DNA from: Lutibacillus sp052034115
GTDB lineage: Bacteria; Actinomycetota; Actinomycetes; Actinomycetales; Dermatophilaceae
Reading direction: 5' to 3'
DNA length: 64,000 nt
Assembly (NCBI GenBank): GCA_052034115.1
Contig: JBPOIZ010000039.1
Location: 1-64,000, forward strand
A program made the position numbers and the translations under genes. The first letter of the stretch is position 1. Each line of letters starts with the position of its first letter. Below the pieces are notes generated by a model, which saw only the letters and a list, made by a program, of their open reading frames with translations, made no database searches and was not told the DNA's origin. Below are positions 8,079 through 17,603 of this stretch, piece after piece.

Positions 8079-8792
8079 GTGTCTGACGCCGTGGTGCTCG
8101 TAGGTCTGGAACGCCGGTTCGGCTCGGTCCGTGCGTGCGCCGGTATGTCGTGGTCCGCCCCCCGTGGCGCGGTCACGGCCGTCCTTGGGCCCAACGGTGC
8201 GGGCAAGACCACCGCGGTCGACTGCGCGGTCGGGTTGCAGCGCCCGGACGCAGGCACGGTGCGGGTCCTCGGGACCGATCCGTGGCTCAGCGCTGCGGAG
8301 CACCGGGCCCGCGTCGGGGTGATGCTGCAAAGCGGCGGCCTGCCCAACGGCGCGAGCGCGGCCCGGCTGCTGCCACATCTGGCTCGGCTCTATGCGGCAC
8401 CGGCCGATCTCGGCCCGCTCATGGACCGCCTCGGCATCGGATCGTTCGCCACGACGCCGGTCCGGCGACTCTCCGGTGGCCAGAAGCAGCGGGTCGGCCT
8501 GGCGGCGGCCCTGGTCGGGCGCCCGGACGTCGTGTTCCTCGACGAGCCGACCGCCGGCCTCGATCCACACGGCCGCCTCGAGGTGTGGCGGTTGCTCGAG
8601 GAGGTCCGCGCGGAGGGAACCACCCTCATCGTCACCACGCACTCCTTCGAGGAGGCCGAGCGCCTCGCCGACCATCTCGTCGTGGTGCACCACGGGAAGA
8701 CTCTGGCCGACGGTGCGGTGAGCGAGATCGCCGGGACGCGGCCGCTGCGGGACGTCTACTTCGCCCTGACCGACGCCGAGGGGGCCGCGTGA
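8079..8792 (+). CDS. ABC transporter ATP-binding subunit (DrrA/CcmA type)
   Basis: A 237-residue ATPase: Walker A GPNGAGKTT, signature LSGGQKQR, Walker B VVFLDEPTAGLD and the switch His in VTTHSFEE. It is of the export type fused to no membrane domain; the partner permease follows with a GTGA overlap. The position between sufR and ctaA is the same as that of an uncharacterised mycobacterial ABC exporter beside heme A genes, so a role in heme or cytochrome biogenesis is possible but unproven. GTG at 8079 is chosen from the -10 spacing and the family start. Confidence 0.88.
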   Translation: MSDAVVLVGLERRFGSVRACAGMSWSAPRGAVTAVLGPNGAGKTTAVDCAVGLQRPDAGTVRVLGTDPWLSAAEHRARVGVMLQSGGLPNGASAARLLPHLARLYAAPADLGPLMDRLGIGSFATTPVRRLSGGQKQRVGLAAALVGRPDVVFLDEPTAGLDPHGRLEVWRLLEEVRAEGTTLIVTTHSFEEAERLADHLVVVHHGKTLADGAVSEIAGTRPLRDVYFALTDAEGAA

Positions 8793-9556
8793 GCGCCGAC
8801 CCGTCCCGCCCGGCACCGACCGCGCCGGCACCGGCCCTGGCCCGGGTGCGGGCTCAGGGGGGTTTCGAGCTCGGACTGCTGCTGCGCAACGGCGAGCAGC
8901 TCCTCGTCTCGCTCATCCTTCCGCTCGGCGCCCTCGTCGGGCTGGCCCTGTCCTCGGTCCCGTCACTCGGCGCGGGCCGGCGCATCGATGTCGCGACGCC
9001 GGGGGTCCTCGCGCTGTGCGTCATCTCGTCTGCCTTCACTGCCCAGGCCATTGCCACCGGGTTCGACCGGCGGTATGCCGTCCTGCGCTACCTCGGCGTC
9101 ACCCCGTTGGGGCGCAACGGGCTGCTCGCGGGCAAGGTGCTCGCCACGCTGGCGATGGTGGTCCTTCAGACCGTTGTCGTCGGTGGGGTCGGCGTCCTGC
9201 TCGGCTGGCGGCCAGCGCCGTGGGGGTGGGTCATCGCCCCGGTCTTCCTCGCCCTGGGTGTGTGGGTCTTCGTCGCCCTCGCCCTCGTCCTGGCCGGATT
9301 GCTCCGGGCCGAGGGTGTCCTGGCCGTCGCCAACCTGCTCTGGGTCCTCTTTCTGGTCCTCGGCGGCGTCGTCATACCACGCGGTGAGTCGGGGTGGGGG
9401 GCGCTCGCCGGCTGGCTGCCGTCCGCCGCGCTCGCTGATGGGCTGCGGTCGGCCTTCATCGATGGGCGAGTGCTCGGCGGCGCCGCTGCGGTCCTGGTCG
9501 GCTGGGGTCTGGTGTCGACCGCTGTGGCCTCCCGCACGTTCCGCTGGTCGGACTGA
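8789..9556 (+). CDS. ABC transporter permease (ABC-2 type)
   Basis: A 255-residue membrane protein with about six hydrophobic segments, beginning with LLVSLILPLGALVGLAL and ending with a segment around LGGAAAVLVGWGLVSTAVA. It follows the ATPase with a GTGA overlap (8789-8792), and the two form one exporter. The motif FDRRYAVLRYLGVTPLGR between segments matches ABC-2 permeases of the DrrB type. The substrate cannot be read from the sequence. Confidence 0.85.
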   Translation: MSADPSRPAPTAPAPALARVRAQGGFELGLLLRNGEQLLVSLILPLGALVGLALSSVPSLGAGRRIDVATPGVLALCVISSAFTAQAIATGFDRRYAVLRYLGVTPLGRNGLLAGKVLATLAMVVLQTVVVGGVGVLLGWRPAPWGWVIAPVFLALGVWVFVALALVLAGLLRAEGVLAVANLLWVLFLVLGGVVIPRGESGWGALAGWLPSAALADGLRSAFIDGRVLGGAAAVLVGWGLVSTAVASRTFRWSD

Positions 9557-9587
9557 GCGCCGAAACCGGAACGCCTCGCATCGGTCG

Positions 9588-9593
9588 TAGAGT
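9588..9593 (+). promoter_or_regulatory. -10 box of leaderless ctaA
   Basis: TAGAGT ends 7 nt before the ctaA GTG at 9601. This suggests ctaA has its own promoter despite following the ABC genes by only 44 bp. Confidence 0.55.
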
Positions 9594-9600
9594 CGACCTC

Positions 9601-10533
9601 GTGACCACGCCCACGGACGCCGCCCTCACCTCCCCCACGGCGACCTCCTCCCCCGACCTGCTCGACCGCCTCTATGTCGCCAACCTCGTCATGCAGATGG
9701 TCATCATCGTCACCGGCGGGCTCGTCCGCCTCACCGGCTCCGGCCTGGGCTGTCCGACCTGGCCGCAGTGCGTCCCAGGTTCGTTCACCCCGACGGTGCA
9801 GCAGGAGCAGGGCGCCCACAAACTCGTCGAGTTCGGCAACCGACTGCTGACCTTCGTCCTCATCGCCGTGGCGGCGGCGCTGCTCGTCGTGGCATGGAAA
9901 CGCCTGCGCGCCACCCGACCGAGGCTGCTCGCCTGGACCTGGGCCCCGCTGCTCGGCATCGTGGCGCAGGCCATCGTCGGCGGTGTGGTCGTCCTGGCCA
10001 AGCTCGACCCGCGGACCGTGTCACCGCACTTTCTGCTCTCGATCATCCTCGTGGGGATCTCCGCCTGGCTGCTCTATCGCTACCGCGAGGGCGACGACGA
10101 GGAGCACCTCACCGTGCCCCCGGCCGCCCATCGGCTCGCCCATGCGACGGCAGCGGTCGGCGGGGTGGTCATCATCCTCGGGACAGCAGTCACCGGCTCC
10201 GGGCCGCACTCCGGGGACAAGGCCTCCGATGTGCGCTTCGGCTTCGACCCCCGCGCGACCGCATGGCTGCACGCCGACGCGGTCATGCTCTTCACCGGCC
10301 TGGTCGTCGCCTGCGTGGTGGTGGGCGCCGTCGCGACGACCACCACGGCATACCGACAGGCCTGGCGTTGGGTGCTGCTCATCTGCATCGCGCAGGGTCT
10401 GATCGGCTACACCCAGTTCTTCGCCAAGCTGCCGATCGCTTTGGTGACGGTGCACCTTGCTGGCTCGGCGCTGCTCACCGCGGCGCTTGCCTGGGCGGTC
10501 ATGACGACGCGGAGCCGTTCGTCGGTGCGCTGA
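9601..10533 (+). CDS. ctaA: Heme A synthase (CtaA/COX15)
   Basis: A 310-residue integral membrane enzyme that oxidises the C8 methyl of heme O to make heme A for aa3-type oxidase. Visible features are the conserved extracellular cysteine pair in GLGCPTWPQC, the glutamate and His environment of GAHKLVEFGNR, and a second bundle with RLAHA and TVHLAGSALL. About eight membrane segments are present. GTG at 9601 fits the leaderless -10 box. The gene faces ctaB, whose product supplies heme O. Confidence 0.93.
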   Translation: MTTPTDAALTSPTATSSPDLLDRLYVANLVMQMVIIVTGGLVRLTGSGLGCPTWPQCVPGSFTPTVQQEQGAHKLVEFGNRLLTFVLIAVAAALLVVAWKRLRATRPRLLAWTWAPLLGIVAQAIVGGVVVLAKLDPRTVSPHFLLSIILVGISAWLLYRYREGDDEEHLTVPPAAHRLAHATAAVGGVVIILGTAVTGSGPHSGDKASDVRFGFDPRATAWLHADAVMLFTGLVVACVVVGAVATTTTAYRQAWRWVLLICIAQGLIGYTQFFAKLPIALVTVHLAGSALLTAALAWAVMTTRSRSSVR

Positions 10534-10561
10534 CGGGCGGATCGGGCCCGATGCTCCCGTC
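10532..10561. terminator. Possible terminator between ctaA and ctaB
   Basis: GACGGG (10532-10537) pairs with CCCGTC (10556-10561), enclosing the self-complementary ATCGGGCCCGAT. It begins inside the ctaA stop codon, in the 74-bp gap between the converging genes. Confidence 0.4.
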
Positions 10562-10607
10562 GCCGCTCAGCGCTCGCCGGATGCTGCGACACCGCGTCGG
10601 GCACGCC

Positions 10608-11561
10608 TCAGCGCAGCGGCAGGTAGATCAGCGGGTCGACGGCCACGGCGACGAAGAGGACCGCCAAGTAGCTGATGGAGTAGTGGAACAGCCGCATCGG
10701 TTTGAGCTCGGACTCGGGTAGGGCCCGGGCCGCCCCCCGCTGCAGACGGTGCGCCTCGACCAGGAAGAGCCCGCCAGCCCCGGCGGCCACGACGAGGTAG
10801 ATCCAGCCCATCGGCGCCACTGGGACCAGCGCCAACGACACCAGGACCATGACCCAGGCGTAGCCGACGATCTGACGGGCCACGACCTGCATCGGCGCGA
10901 CCACCGGCAGCATCGGCACCCGGGCCGCTGCGTAGTCGTCGCGGAACCGCATCGACAGCGGCCAGTAGTGCGGCGGGGTCCAGAAGAAGATGACCAGGAA
11001 GAGGATCACCGCGGGCCACGCGACCGTCCCGGTGGCTGCGGCCCAGCCGATGAGCACCGGCATGCACCCCGCTGCGCCACCCCAGACGATGTTCTGGGCG
11101 GTTCGCCGCTTGAGCAGCATCGTGTAGATGGCGACGTAGAAGACCAGCGCCGCCAACGACAGCGCGGCGGAGAGCCAGTTGACGAGCAGCCCGAACCACA
11201 CCACCGAGACCGCCCCGAGGACGAGCCCGAAGACGGTGCCGGCCCGCGGGCTGATCGTCCCGGTGACCAGCGGCCGGGTGCTTGTCCGATGCATGAGGGC
11301 ATCGATGTCGCGGTCGATGACACAGTTCAGCGCATTGGCTGCGCCCGCCGACATCGTGCCGCCCACGACCGTGGCCACGACCAGCCAGAACGGGGGGATG
11401 CCACGCTGGGCCAGCACCATCACCGGAATCGTGGTGATGAGCAGCGTCTCGATGATCCGCGGCTTGGTCAACGCGACGTACTGGCCCACGGTGAACCAGA
11501 CGCCGGCACCGGTGGGCCGAGGGTGCGTCGCGAGTTCGTCACGCGCAGGCAGGGCAGACAC
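10608..11561 (-). CDS. ctaB: Protoheme IX farnesyltransferase (heme O synthase)
   Basis: A 317-residue UbiA-family prenyltransferase with about nine membrane segments. The first Asp-rich motif is NALNCVIDRDIDALMHRT, and the second region DRDID-like loop is replaced by the family's FRDDYAAARVPMLP. ALTKPRIIETLLITT starts the first segment, as in CtaB. GTG at 11561 is preceded by GAGAGG. It transfers farnesyl to protoheme; CtaA, encoded opposite, completes heme A. Confidence 0.94.
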   Translation of the reverse strand: MSALPARDELATHPRPTGAGVWFTVGQYVALTKPRIIETLLITTIPVMVLAQRGIPPFWLVVATVVGGTMSAGAANALNCVIDRDIDALMHRTSTRPLVTGTISPRAGTVFGLVLGAVSVVWFGLLVNWLSAALSLAALVFYVAIYTMLLKRRTAQNIVWGGAAGCMPVLIGWAAATGTVAWPAVILFLVIFFWTPPHYWPLSMRFRDDYAAARVPMLPVVAPMQVVARQIVGYAWVMVLVSLALVPVAPMGWIYLVVAAGAGGLFLVEAHRLQRGAARALPESELKPMRLFHYSISYLAVLFVAVAVDPLIYLPLR

Positions 11562-11671
11562 GGTGCCTCTCGTCGGGAGGTTTCGGGGGCCGGTCGGCGA
11601 CCGGACGGACCAGGGAAGTCTACCGCCGCGACATCCCGTGACCTGGCCAACCGCAACGCGATCCACGGCAC

Positions 11672-11704
11672 TAGGCTCGGAACCGTTGACCTGCCCTGAA
11701 GGAG
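11672..11704 (+). promoter_or_regulatory. tkt promoter -10 box and ribosome-binding site
   Basis: TAGGCT (11672-11677) is a good -10 box and AAGGAG (11699-11704) sits 7 nt before the tkt GTG. This gives a leader of roughly 25-30 nt, unlike the leaderless genes nearby. It probably drives tkt through pgl. Confidence 0.55.
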
Positions 11705-11711
11705 CCGATCC

Positions 11712-13853
11712 GTGAGCCCAAAGAAGCGCACCCCCACGTCGGACCGCCGGATGCCCATCGCCAAGAAGGCGGGCTGGGGCCGGCTCGACGTCTTGGCCGT
11801 GGACACCGCCAGACTGTTGGCGGCCGACGCCGTGCAGAAGGTCGGCAACGGCCACCCGGGGACGGCCATGAGTCTGGCCCCGGTGGCCTATCTGCTCTAC
11901 CAGCAGGTCATGCGGCACGACCCCAGCGACCCGCACTGGCTGGGTCGGGACCGGTTCGTCCTGTCCGCCGGCCACTCCAGCCTGACCCAGTACGTCCAGC
12001 TCTACCTCAGCGGCTACGGTCTGGAGCTGGACGACCTCAAGGCCTTGCGCACGTGGGGCAGCCTGACGCCCGGCCACCCCGAGGTGCATCACACCGCCGG
12101 CGTGGAGATCACCACCGGACCGCTCGGCTCCGGGCTGGCCAGCGCGGTCGGTATGGCGATGGCGCAGCGGCGCCAGCGAGGCCTGTTCGACGCCGACGCC
12201 AAACCGGGTAAGAGCCCCTTCGACCACCGGGTCTACGCCATCGCCTCGGACGGCGACCTCATGGAGGGCGTGTCGCACGAGGCGTGCTCATTGGCCGGCC
12301 ACCAGGAACTCGGCAACCTCACCGTCGTCTACGACCAGAACCAGATCTCCATCGAGGACGACACCGACATCAGCTTCTCCGAGGATGTCCCCCGCAGGTT
12401 CCGGGCCTACGGCTGGGACGTGCGCGTCGTCGACTGGCGGCACTCGGGCAAGGGCCGCAAGTACGTCGAGGACGTCGACGCGCTGCTCGGCGCCATCGAG
12501 GCCGGTCACAAGGTCACCGACAAGCCGACGCTCGTCGTGCTCCGCACCGTCATCGCGTGGCCTGCGCCGACCAAGCAGGACACCGGCGGTTCGCACGGAT
12601 CGGCCTTGGGCGATGCGGAGATCGCTGCCACCAAGACGATCCTGGGCTTCGACCCCGAGCAGTCCTTCCACGTCGACGAGGACGTCCTCGAGCACGCCCG
12701 CAAGGTCGTCGCCCGCGGCGCCAAGCTGCGCAAGGAGTGGGAGCGAGGCTACGAGTTGTGGCGCTACGCCCAGCCCGAGAAGGCCGACCTGCTCGATCGG
12801 CTCCTGGCCGGTCGGCTCCCGGCCGGGTTCCGCCGCGCCATACCGACGTTCCCTGCCGACGAGGTGGGCCTGGCCACCCGCGCGGCCTCCGGCAAGGTGC
12901 TGACGGCGCTCGCGCCGGTCATGCCCGAGCTTTGGGGCGGCTCGGCCGACCTCGCCGAGTCGAACAACACCACGATGGCCGGTGAGCCCTCGTTCGTCCC
13001 GAAACGCCGCCAGACCAGGGCCTGGTCCGGTGGGCCGTACGGGCGCACGCTGCATTTCGGCATCCGCGAGTTCGGCATGGGGCAGATCCTCAACGGCATC
13101 GCCCTGGAGGGCCTGACCCGCCCGTACGGCGGCACCTTCTTGGTGTTCAGCGACTACATGCGCGCCGCCGCACGCCTCGCGGCCTTGCAGAAGCTGCCGG
13201 TCACCTTCGTGTGGACCCACGACTCCATCGGGCTCGGCGAGGACGGCCCGACGCATCAGCCGGTCGAGCAGCTGTCCTCGCTGCGGCTCATCCCCGGTCT
13301 TGATGTCGTGCGCCCCGCAGACGCCAACGAGACGGCCGCGGCCTGGGCGGCGATCCTGTCCCGCCGCGACCGCCCGGCCGGCCTGTGCCTCAGTCGGCAG
13401 AACCTGCCGGTTCTCGACCGGACCACGTATGCCGCCGCCTCCGGCACCGCCAAGGGCGGTTATGTCCTGGCCGAGGCCTCCACGGGGACCCCGGACGTCA
13501 TCCTCGTGGCCACCGGGTCCGAGGTGCACATCGCCCTGGCCGCACGCGAGCGGCTCGAACGCGGACGCATCCGCACCCGCGTGGTCTCCATGCCGTGCAC
13601 CGAGTGGTTCGACGCGCAACCGCGGGCCTACCGAGAGCGCGTCCTGCCCTCCGCGGTCCGGGCCCGAGTGGCCGTCGAGGCCGGTGCCACGGCGCTGTGG
13701 CACCGGTATGTCGGCGACGCCGGCCGGGTCGTGGGCCTCGACCACTTCGGGGCCTCGGCTGCCGGTGCGAGACTGTACGAGGAGTTCGGCATCACCTCCG
13801 CGGCCGTCGTGGCCGCGGCCAAGGCATCGATGCGAGCGTCCAAGGAGGGCTGA
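11712..13853 (+). CDS. tkt: Transketolase
   Basis: A 713-residue thiamine-diphosphate enzyme of the non-oxidative pentose phosphate pathway. The N-terminal domain has GNGHPGTAMSLAP and the cofactor motif ASDGDLMEGVSHEA, ending in VVYDQN. The pyrimidine domain has RFGIREFGMG-like HFGIREFGMG and THDSIGLGEDGPTHQP. The C-terminal domain ends the protein. GTG at 11712 is supported by AAGGAG. It is first of five same-strand pentose phosphate genes with 3-42 bp gaps or overlaps. Confidence 0.96.
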   Translation: MSPKKRTPTSDRRMPIAKKAGWGRLDVLAVDTARLLAADAVQKVGNGHPGTAMSLAPVAYLLYQQVMRHDPSDPHWLGRDRFVLSAGHSSLTQYVQLYLSGYGLELDDLKALRTWGSLTPGHPEVHHTAGVEITTGPLGSGLASAVGMAMAQRRQRGLFDADAKPGKSPFDHRVYAIASDGDLMEGVSHEACSLAGHQELGNLTVVYDQNQISIEDDTDISFSEDVPRRFRAYGWDVRVVDWRHSGKGRKYVEDVDALLGAIEAGHKVTDKPTLVVLRTVIAWPAPTKQDTGGSHGSALGDAEIAATKTILGFDPEQSFHVDEDVLEHARKVVARGAKLRKEWERGYELWRYAQPEKADLLDRLLAGRLPAGFRRAIPTFPADEVGLATRAASGKVLTALAPVMPELWGGSADLAESNNTTMAGEPSFVPKRRQTRAWSGGPYGRTLHFGIREFGMGQILNGIALEGLTRPYGGTFLVFSDYMRAAARLAALQKLPVTFVWTHDSIGLGEDGPTHQPVEQLSSLRLIPGLDVVRPADANETAAAWAAILSRRDRPAGLCLSRQNLPVLDRTTYAAASGTAKGGYVLAEASTGTPDVILVATGSEVHIALAARERLERGRIRTRVVSMPCTEWFDAQPRAYRERVLPSAVRARVAVEAGATALWHRYVGDAGRVVGLDHFGASAAGARLYEEFGITSAAVVAAAKASMRASKEG

Positions 13854-13856
13854 CCA

Positions 13857-14963
13857 TTGGCCGACCACCTTTCCGACCTGGCCGCGCACGGCGTCTCGAT
13901 CTGGCTCGACGACCTGTCTCGGCAGCGCCTCGACAGCGGTAACCTCGGCGAACTCGTGGCGACCCGGCACATCGTCGGGGTGACCACCAACCCGTCGATC
14001 TTCGCGGCCGCCGTTGCAGGGTCGGACGCCTACACCGCGGGCCTCAGCGCGCTGGCCCGCTCCGGGGCGAGCGTCGAGGAAGCCGTCTTCACGCTGACGA
14101 CCGAGGACGTACGCGCCGCCTGCGACGTGCTGCGGCCCGTCTACGACGCCACCGACGGAGTCGACGGCCGCGTTTCCATCGAGGTCGACCCGCGCCTGGC
14201 CCGCCAGACCCAGGCCACCATCGACCAGGCGGTGGCGCTGCATCGCACCGTCGCGCGGCCGAACGTCATGATCAAGATCCCGGCCACCCTCGAGGGCCTC
14301 CCGGCGATCACCGCCGCGCTCGGCCAAGGCATCAGTGTCAACGTCACCCTGATCTTCTCGCGGAGCCGGTATCGGGCCGTGATGAACGCCTTCCTGGCCG
14401 GGCTGGAGCAGGCCAGGAGCGCCGGCCTGGACATCTCCACCATCCAGTCGGTCGCCTCGTTCTTCGTCTCGCGGGTCGACACCGAGATCGACAAGCGCCT
14501 CGACGCGCTCGGCACCGCGCCGGCTGCCCAGCTCAAGGGCAAGGCCGCCGTCGCCAACGCCAGGCTGGCCTACCAGGCCTACGAGGAGGTCTTCGCCACA
14601 CCGCGCTGGCGCTCCTTGGCCGATGACGGGGCGCGCCCACAGCGCCCGCTGTGGGCGTCCACGGGCGTGAAGGACCCGGCCTACCCGGACACGATGTATG
14701 TCACCGAGCTGGTGGCCCCTGGGACGGTCAACACCATGCCCGAGAAAACCCTCGACGCCGTGGCAGATCACGGTCAGGTCACCGGCGACACGGTCACCGG
14801 CCATTACCACCAGGCCGAGGCGACCATGGAGGCTCTCGAGGCCCTGGGCATCTCCTACACCGATGTCGTGGACCTGCTCGAACGCGACGGGGTCTCGAAG
14901 TTCGAGGTCTCGTGGGGCGAGCTGCTCGACACCGTCGCCACCGAGCTCGGGCGCCTCGACTAG
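13857..14963 (+). CDS. tal: Transaldolase
   Basis: A 368-residue actinobacterial-length transaldolase. The Schiff-base lysine is in NVMIKIPAT, and TTNPSIF near the N terminus and LWASTGVKDPAYPD are family signatures. The start is TTG at 13857, 3 bp after the tkt stop, with a strong GGAGG just inside the end of tkt; no ATG or GTG fits. It exchanges C3 units with transketolase products. Confidence 0.95.
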   Translation: MADHLSDLAAHGVSIWLDDLSRQRLDSGNLGELVATRHIVGVTTNPSIFAAAVAGSDAYTAGLSALARSGASVEEAVFTLTTEDVRAACDVLRPVYDATDGVDGRVSIEVDPRLARQTQATIDQAVALHRTVARPNVMIKIPATLEGLPAITAALGQGISVNVTLIFSRSRYRAVMNAFLAGLEQARSAGLDISTIQSVASFFVSRVDTEIDKRLDALGTAPAAQLKGKAAVANARLAYQAYEEVFATPRWRSLADDGARPQRPLWASTGVKDPAYPDTMYVTELVAPGTVNTMPEKTLDAVADHGQVTGDTVTGHYHQAEATMEALEALGISYTDVVDLLERDGVSKFEVSWGELLDTVATELGRLD

Positions 14964-15005
14964 GGTGCGCTGCATGCGCATCCACCCCGGCGTCGGACTT
15001 TGCCC

Positions 15006-16547
15006 GTGAGATCGGCCCGCATCGCTCGCGGTGTCAACCCGCTGCGGGACCCCCGCGACAAGCGGCTCCCCCGCATCGCGGGGCCCTGTGGGATGGTCAT
15101 GTTCGGGGTCACCGGAGACCTGGCCCGCAAGAAGCTCATGCCGGCGATCGACGACCTGGCCAACCGTGGATTGCTCCCACCGGGTTTCAGCCTGGTGGGC
15201 TTCGCCCGCCGCGACTGGGCGGACCAGGACTTCGGCCAGATCGTTCATGACTCGGTGCGCCAGCACGCGCGCACGCCGTTTCGCGAGGAGGTATGGCGCA
15301 ACCTCGCCGAGGGGATCCGCTTCGTGCCGGGGACCTTTGACGACGACTCGGCGTTCGACGTGCTCGCCGAGACGGTGCACGGGCTCGAGGCGGCCCGCGG
15401 CACCGGGGGCAACTTGGCCTTCTATCTGAGCATCCCGCCCGCCTTCTTCGCCCAGGTCTGCCGACAACTGGATCGGTCCGGACTGGCTCGCACCGATGGT
15501 TCGAGCTGGCGCAGGGTCATCATCGAAAAGCCCTTCGGCCGGGATCTGGCATCGGCCCGCGAGCTCAACGACGTCGTGGAGTCGGTCTTCCCGCCCGATG
15601 CGGTGTTCCGGATCGACCACTACCTCGGCAAGGAGACGGTCCAGAACCTCCTGGCGCTGCGTTTCGCCAACCAGTTGTTCGAGCCGGTATGGAATGCCAA
15701 CTTCGTCGACCATGTGCAGATCACCATGGCCGAGGACATCGGGATCGCGGGACGGGCCGGCTACTACGACGGGATCGGGGCGGCCCGCGACGTCATCCAG
15801 AACCACCTCCTGCAACTGCTCGCGCTGGTCGCGATGGAAGAGCCCGTCTCGTTCGCCCACAACCACCTGCGCGCCGAGAAGGAGAAGGTCCTCTCCGCGG
15901 TCCGGCTGCCCGCCGACCTGAGGTCCGGCTCGGCGCGCGGCCAGTACGCCGCCGGCTGGCAGGGCGGCGAGCCGGTCGTCGGATATCTCGAGGAGGACGG
16001 GGTGGACGACCGCTCCGCCACCGAAACCTTCGCCGCCGTGCGTCTCGACGTGCAGACCAGACGGTGGGCAGGTGTGCCGTTCTATCTGCGGACCGGCAAG
16101 CGGCTCGGTAAGCGCGTCACCGAGGTCGCGGTGGTCTTCAAACGGGCACCGCATCTGCCGTTCGACGACACCGCGACCGAGGAACTGGGGCAGAACGCGA
16201 TCGTTATCCGGATTCAGCCCGACGAAGGCGTGACGATCCGCTTCGGAGCCAAGGTCCCGGGCGCGACGATGGAGGTGCGAGACGTCACGATGGACTTTGG
16301 CTACGGCACTGCGTTCACCGAGTCCTCCCCCGAGGCCTATGAGCGGCTGATCCTCGACGTCCTTCTCGGCGACCCACCGCTGTTCCCTCGCCACGAGGAG
16401 GTCGAGTTGTCGTGGGCCATCCTCGATCCGCTGATCGCCTCCTGGGCCCGGCGAGGTGCCCCAGAGGGCTACCCGGCCGGCACCTGGGGGCCGGCATCGG
16501 CGGATGCCATGATGTCCCGCGACGGTCGTCGGTGGAGGATCCCGTGA
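15006..16547 (+). CDS. zwf: Glucose-6-phosphate 1-dehydrogenase
   Basis: A 513-residue enzyme. The nucleotide motif FGVTGDLARKK lies near residue 35 and the active-site peptide RIDHYLGKE near residue 200. GTG at 15006 fits the usual N terminus (NPLRDPRDKRLPRIAGPCG); TTG at 15000 is an alternative. It overlaps opcA (GTGA at 16544-16547). It makes NADPH and 6-phosphogluconolactone, the substrate of the pgl product encoded two genes later. Confidence 0.95.
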   Translation: MRSARIARGVNPLRDPRDKRLPRIAGPCGMVMFGVTGDLARKKLMPAIDDLANRGLLPPGFSLVGFARRDWADQDFGQIVHDSVRQHARTPFREEVWRNLAEGIRFVPGTFDDDSAFDVLAETVHGLEAARGTGGNLAFYLSIPPAFFAQVCRQLDRSGLARTDGSSWRRVIIEKPFGRDLASARELNDVVESVFPPDAVFRIDHYLGKETVQNLLALRFANQLFEPVWNANFVDHVQITMAEDIGIAGRAGYYDGIGAARDVIQNHLLQLLALVAMEEPVSFAHNHLRAEKEKVLSAVRLPADLRSGSARGQYAAGWQGGEPVVGYLEEDGVDDRSATETFAAVRLDVQTRRWAGVPFYLRTGKRLGKRVTEVAVVFKRAPHLPFDDTATEELGQNAIVIRIQPDEGVTIRFGAKVPGATMEVRDVTMDFGYGTAFTESSPEAYERLILDVLLGDPPLFPRHEEVELSWAILDPLIASWARRGAPEGYPAGTWGPASADAMMSRDGRRWRIP

Positions 16548-17599
16548 TCATCGACCTGCCGGCCACGACCTCGGCCGCCATCACCCGCAAGCTCGTCGAG
16601 CTGCGCAACGACGTCGGGGCCATGGCGCTGGGCCGGGTCCTGACCTTGGTCGTCGTCGTGGACGACGTCCACGCCGACGAGGCGGTGCGGGTGGCCACCG
16701 AGGCCAGCCGGCAGCACCCCAGCCGGATCGTCGCGGTGGTCAAGGGCACCCGACGCGGGTCGAGCCGGATCGACGCCCAGATCCGTCTCGGTGGGGATGC
16801 CGGGGCCAGCGAGATCGTTGTCCTGCGCCTGTTCGGGCCGCTGGTCGACCACAGCCGCAGCGTCGTCCTCCCGCTGCTGCTCCCCGACTCGCCGGTCGTC
16901 GCGTGGTGGCCTGGCGAGGCCCCCGACGATGTCCGCGCTGATCCCATCGGGTCCATGGCCCAACGCCGGATCACCGACTCGGCAGCCTGCGCACGCCCCC
17001 GGGCCGCCCTGCGCCGACGTGCAGCGACCTACGCAGATGGCGACACCGACCTGGCGTGGACCCGGGTCACCCGCTGGCGTGGCCTGCTCGCCGCCGCCCT
17101 CGAACAGCCACCCTTCGAGCCGATCACGTCCGCGGTCGTCAGCGGAGCCCCCGATTCTCCCTCGACGGAGCTGTTGGCCGGCTGGTTGGCGTGGGCGTTG
17201 CGCTGCCCGGTCCGCATCGTGCACACCGACCCAGGCACCGGGATGAGCAGCGTCCGGCTGGTGCGCCAGAGCGGGCCGATCGACCTGGTCCGGCCCGGCG
17301 GCGTGGTCGCGACACTGTCTCAGACCGGGCAGCCGGATCGCCGAGTTGCCCTGGCCCGGCGGCAGACGCCCGAGTGTCTGGCCGACGAACTGCGCCGACT
17401 GGACTCCGATGAGATCTACGAAGCCGCCCTTCGCACCGGCATCGGCCTGGTGAGTCGGTCCCGCGAGTCGGCCCGGGCGGCGATCAGTGCCGGTGCGGCG
17501 CCCTCGCCCCGTCGCTCCCGTGCGCTGGCCGGTCGGCTGGCCAAGCAAGCCTCGAGCGGTCACCCACTCGGCATGATGGCGCGCACGGACGAGGCATAG
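16544..17599 (+). CDS. opcA: Glucose-6-phosphate dehydrogenase assembly protein OpcA
   Basis: A 351-residue OpcA-like protein that is known to activate or assemble the G6PDH enzyme in cyanobacteria and actinobacteria. The core has VVVDDVHADEAVRVATEAS, then PLLLPDSPVVAWWPGEAPDD, a family hallmark. GTG at 16544 has GGTGGAGG upstream and overlaps zwf, so the two proteins are made together. There are no catalytic motifs, as expected. Confidence 0.92.
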   Translation: MIIDLPATTSAAITRKLVELRNDVGAMALGRVLTLVVVVDDVHADEAVRVATEASRQHPSRIVAVVKGTRRGSSRIDAQIRLGGDAGASEIVVLRLFGPLVDHSRSVVLPLLLPDSPVVAWWPGEAPDDVRADPIGSMAQRRITDSAACARPRAALRRRAATYADGDTDLAWTRVTRWRGLLAAALEQPPFEPITSAVVSGAPDSPSTELLAGWLAWALRCPVRIVHTDPGTGMSSVRLVRQSGPIDLVRPGGVVATLSQTGQPDRRVALARRQTPECLADELRRLDSDEIYEAALRTGIGLVSRSRESARAAISAGAAPSPRRSRALAGRLAKQASSGHPLGMMARTDEA

Positions 17600-17603
17600 A
17601 CCG

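Noticed and set aside
12288..16394. A 1368-codon open frame on the minus strand opposite tkt, tal and zwf
   Set aside because: It mirrors three well-conserved genes and its translation is low-complexity Arg/Gly/Asp-rich with no recognisable domain; GC-rich antisense frames of this sort are expected by chance.
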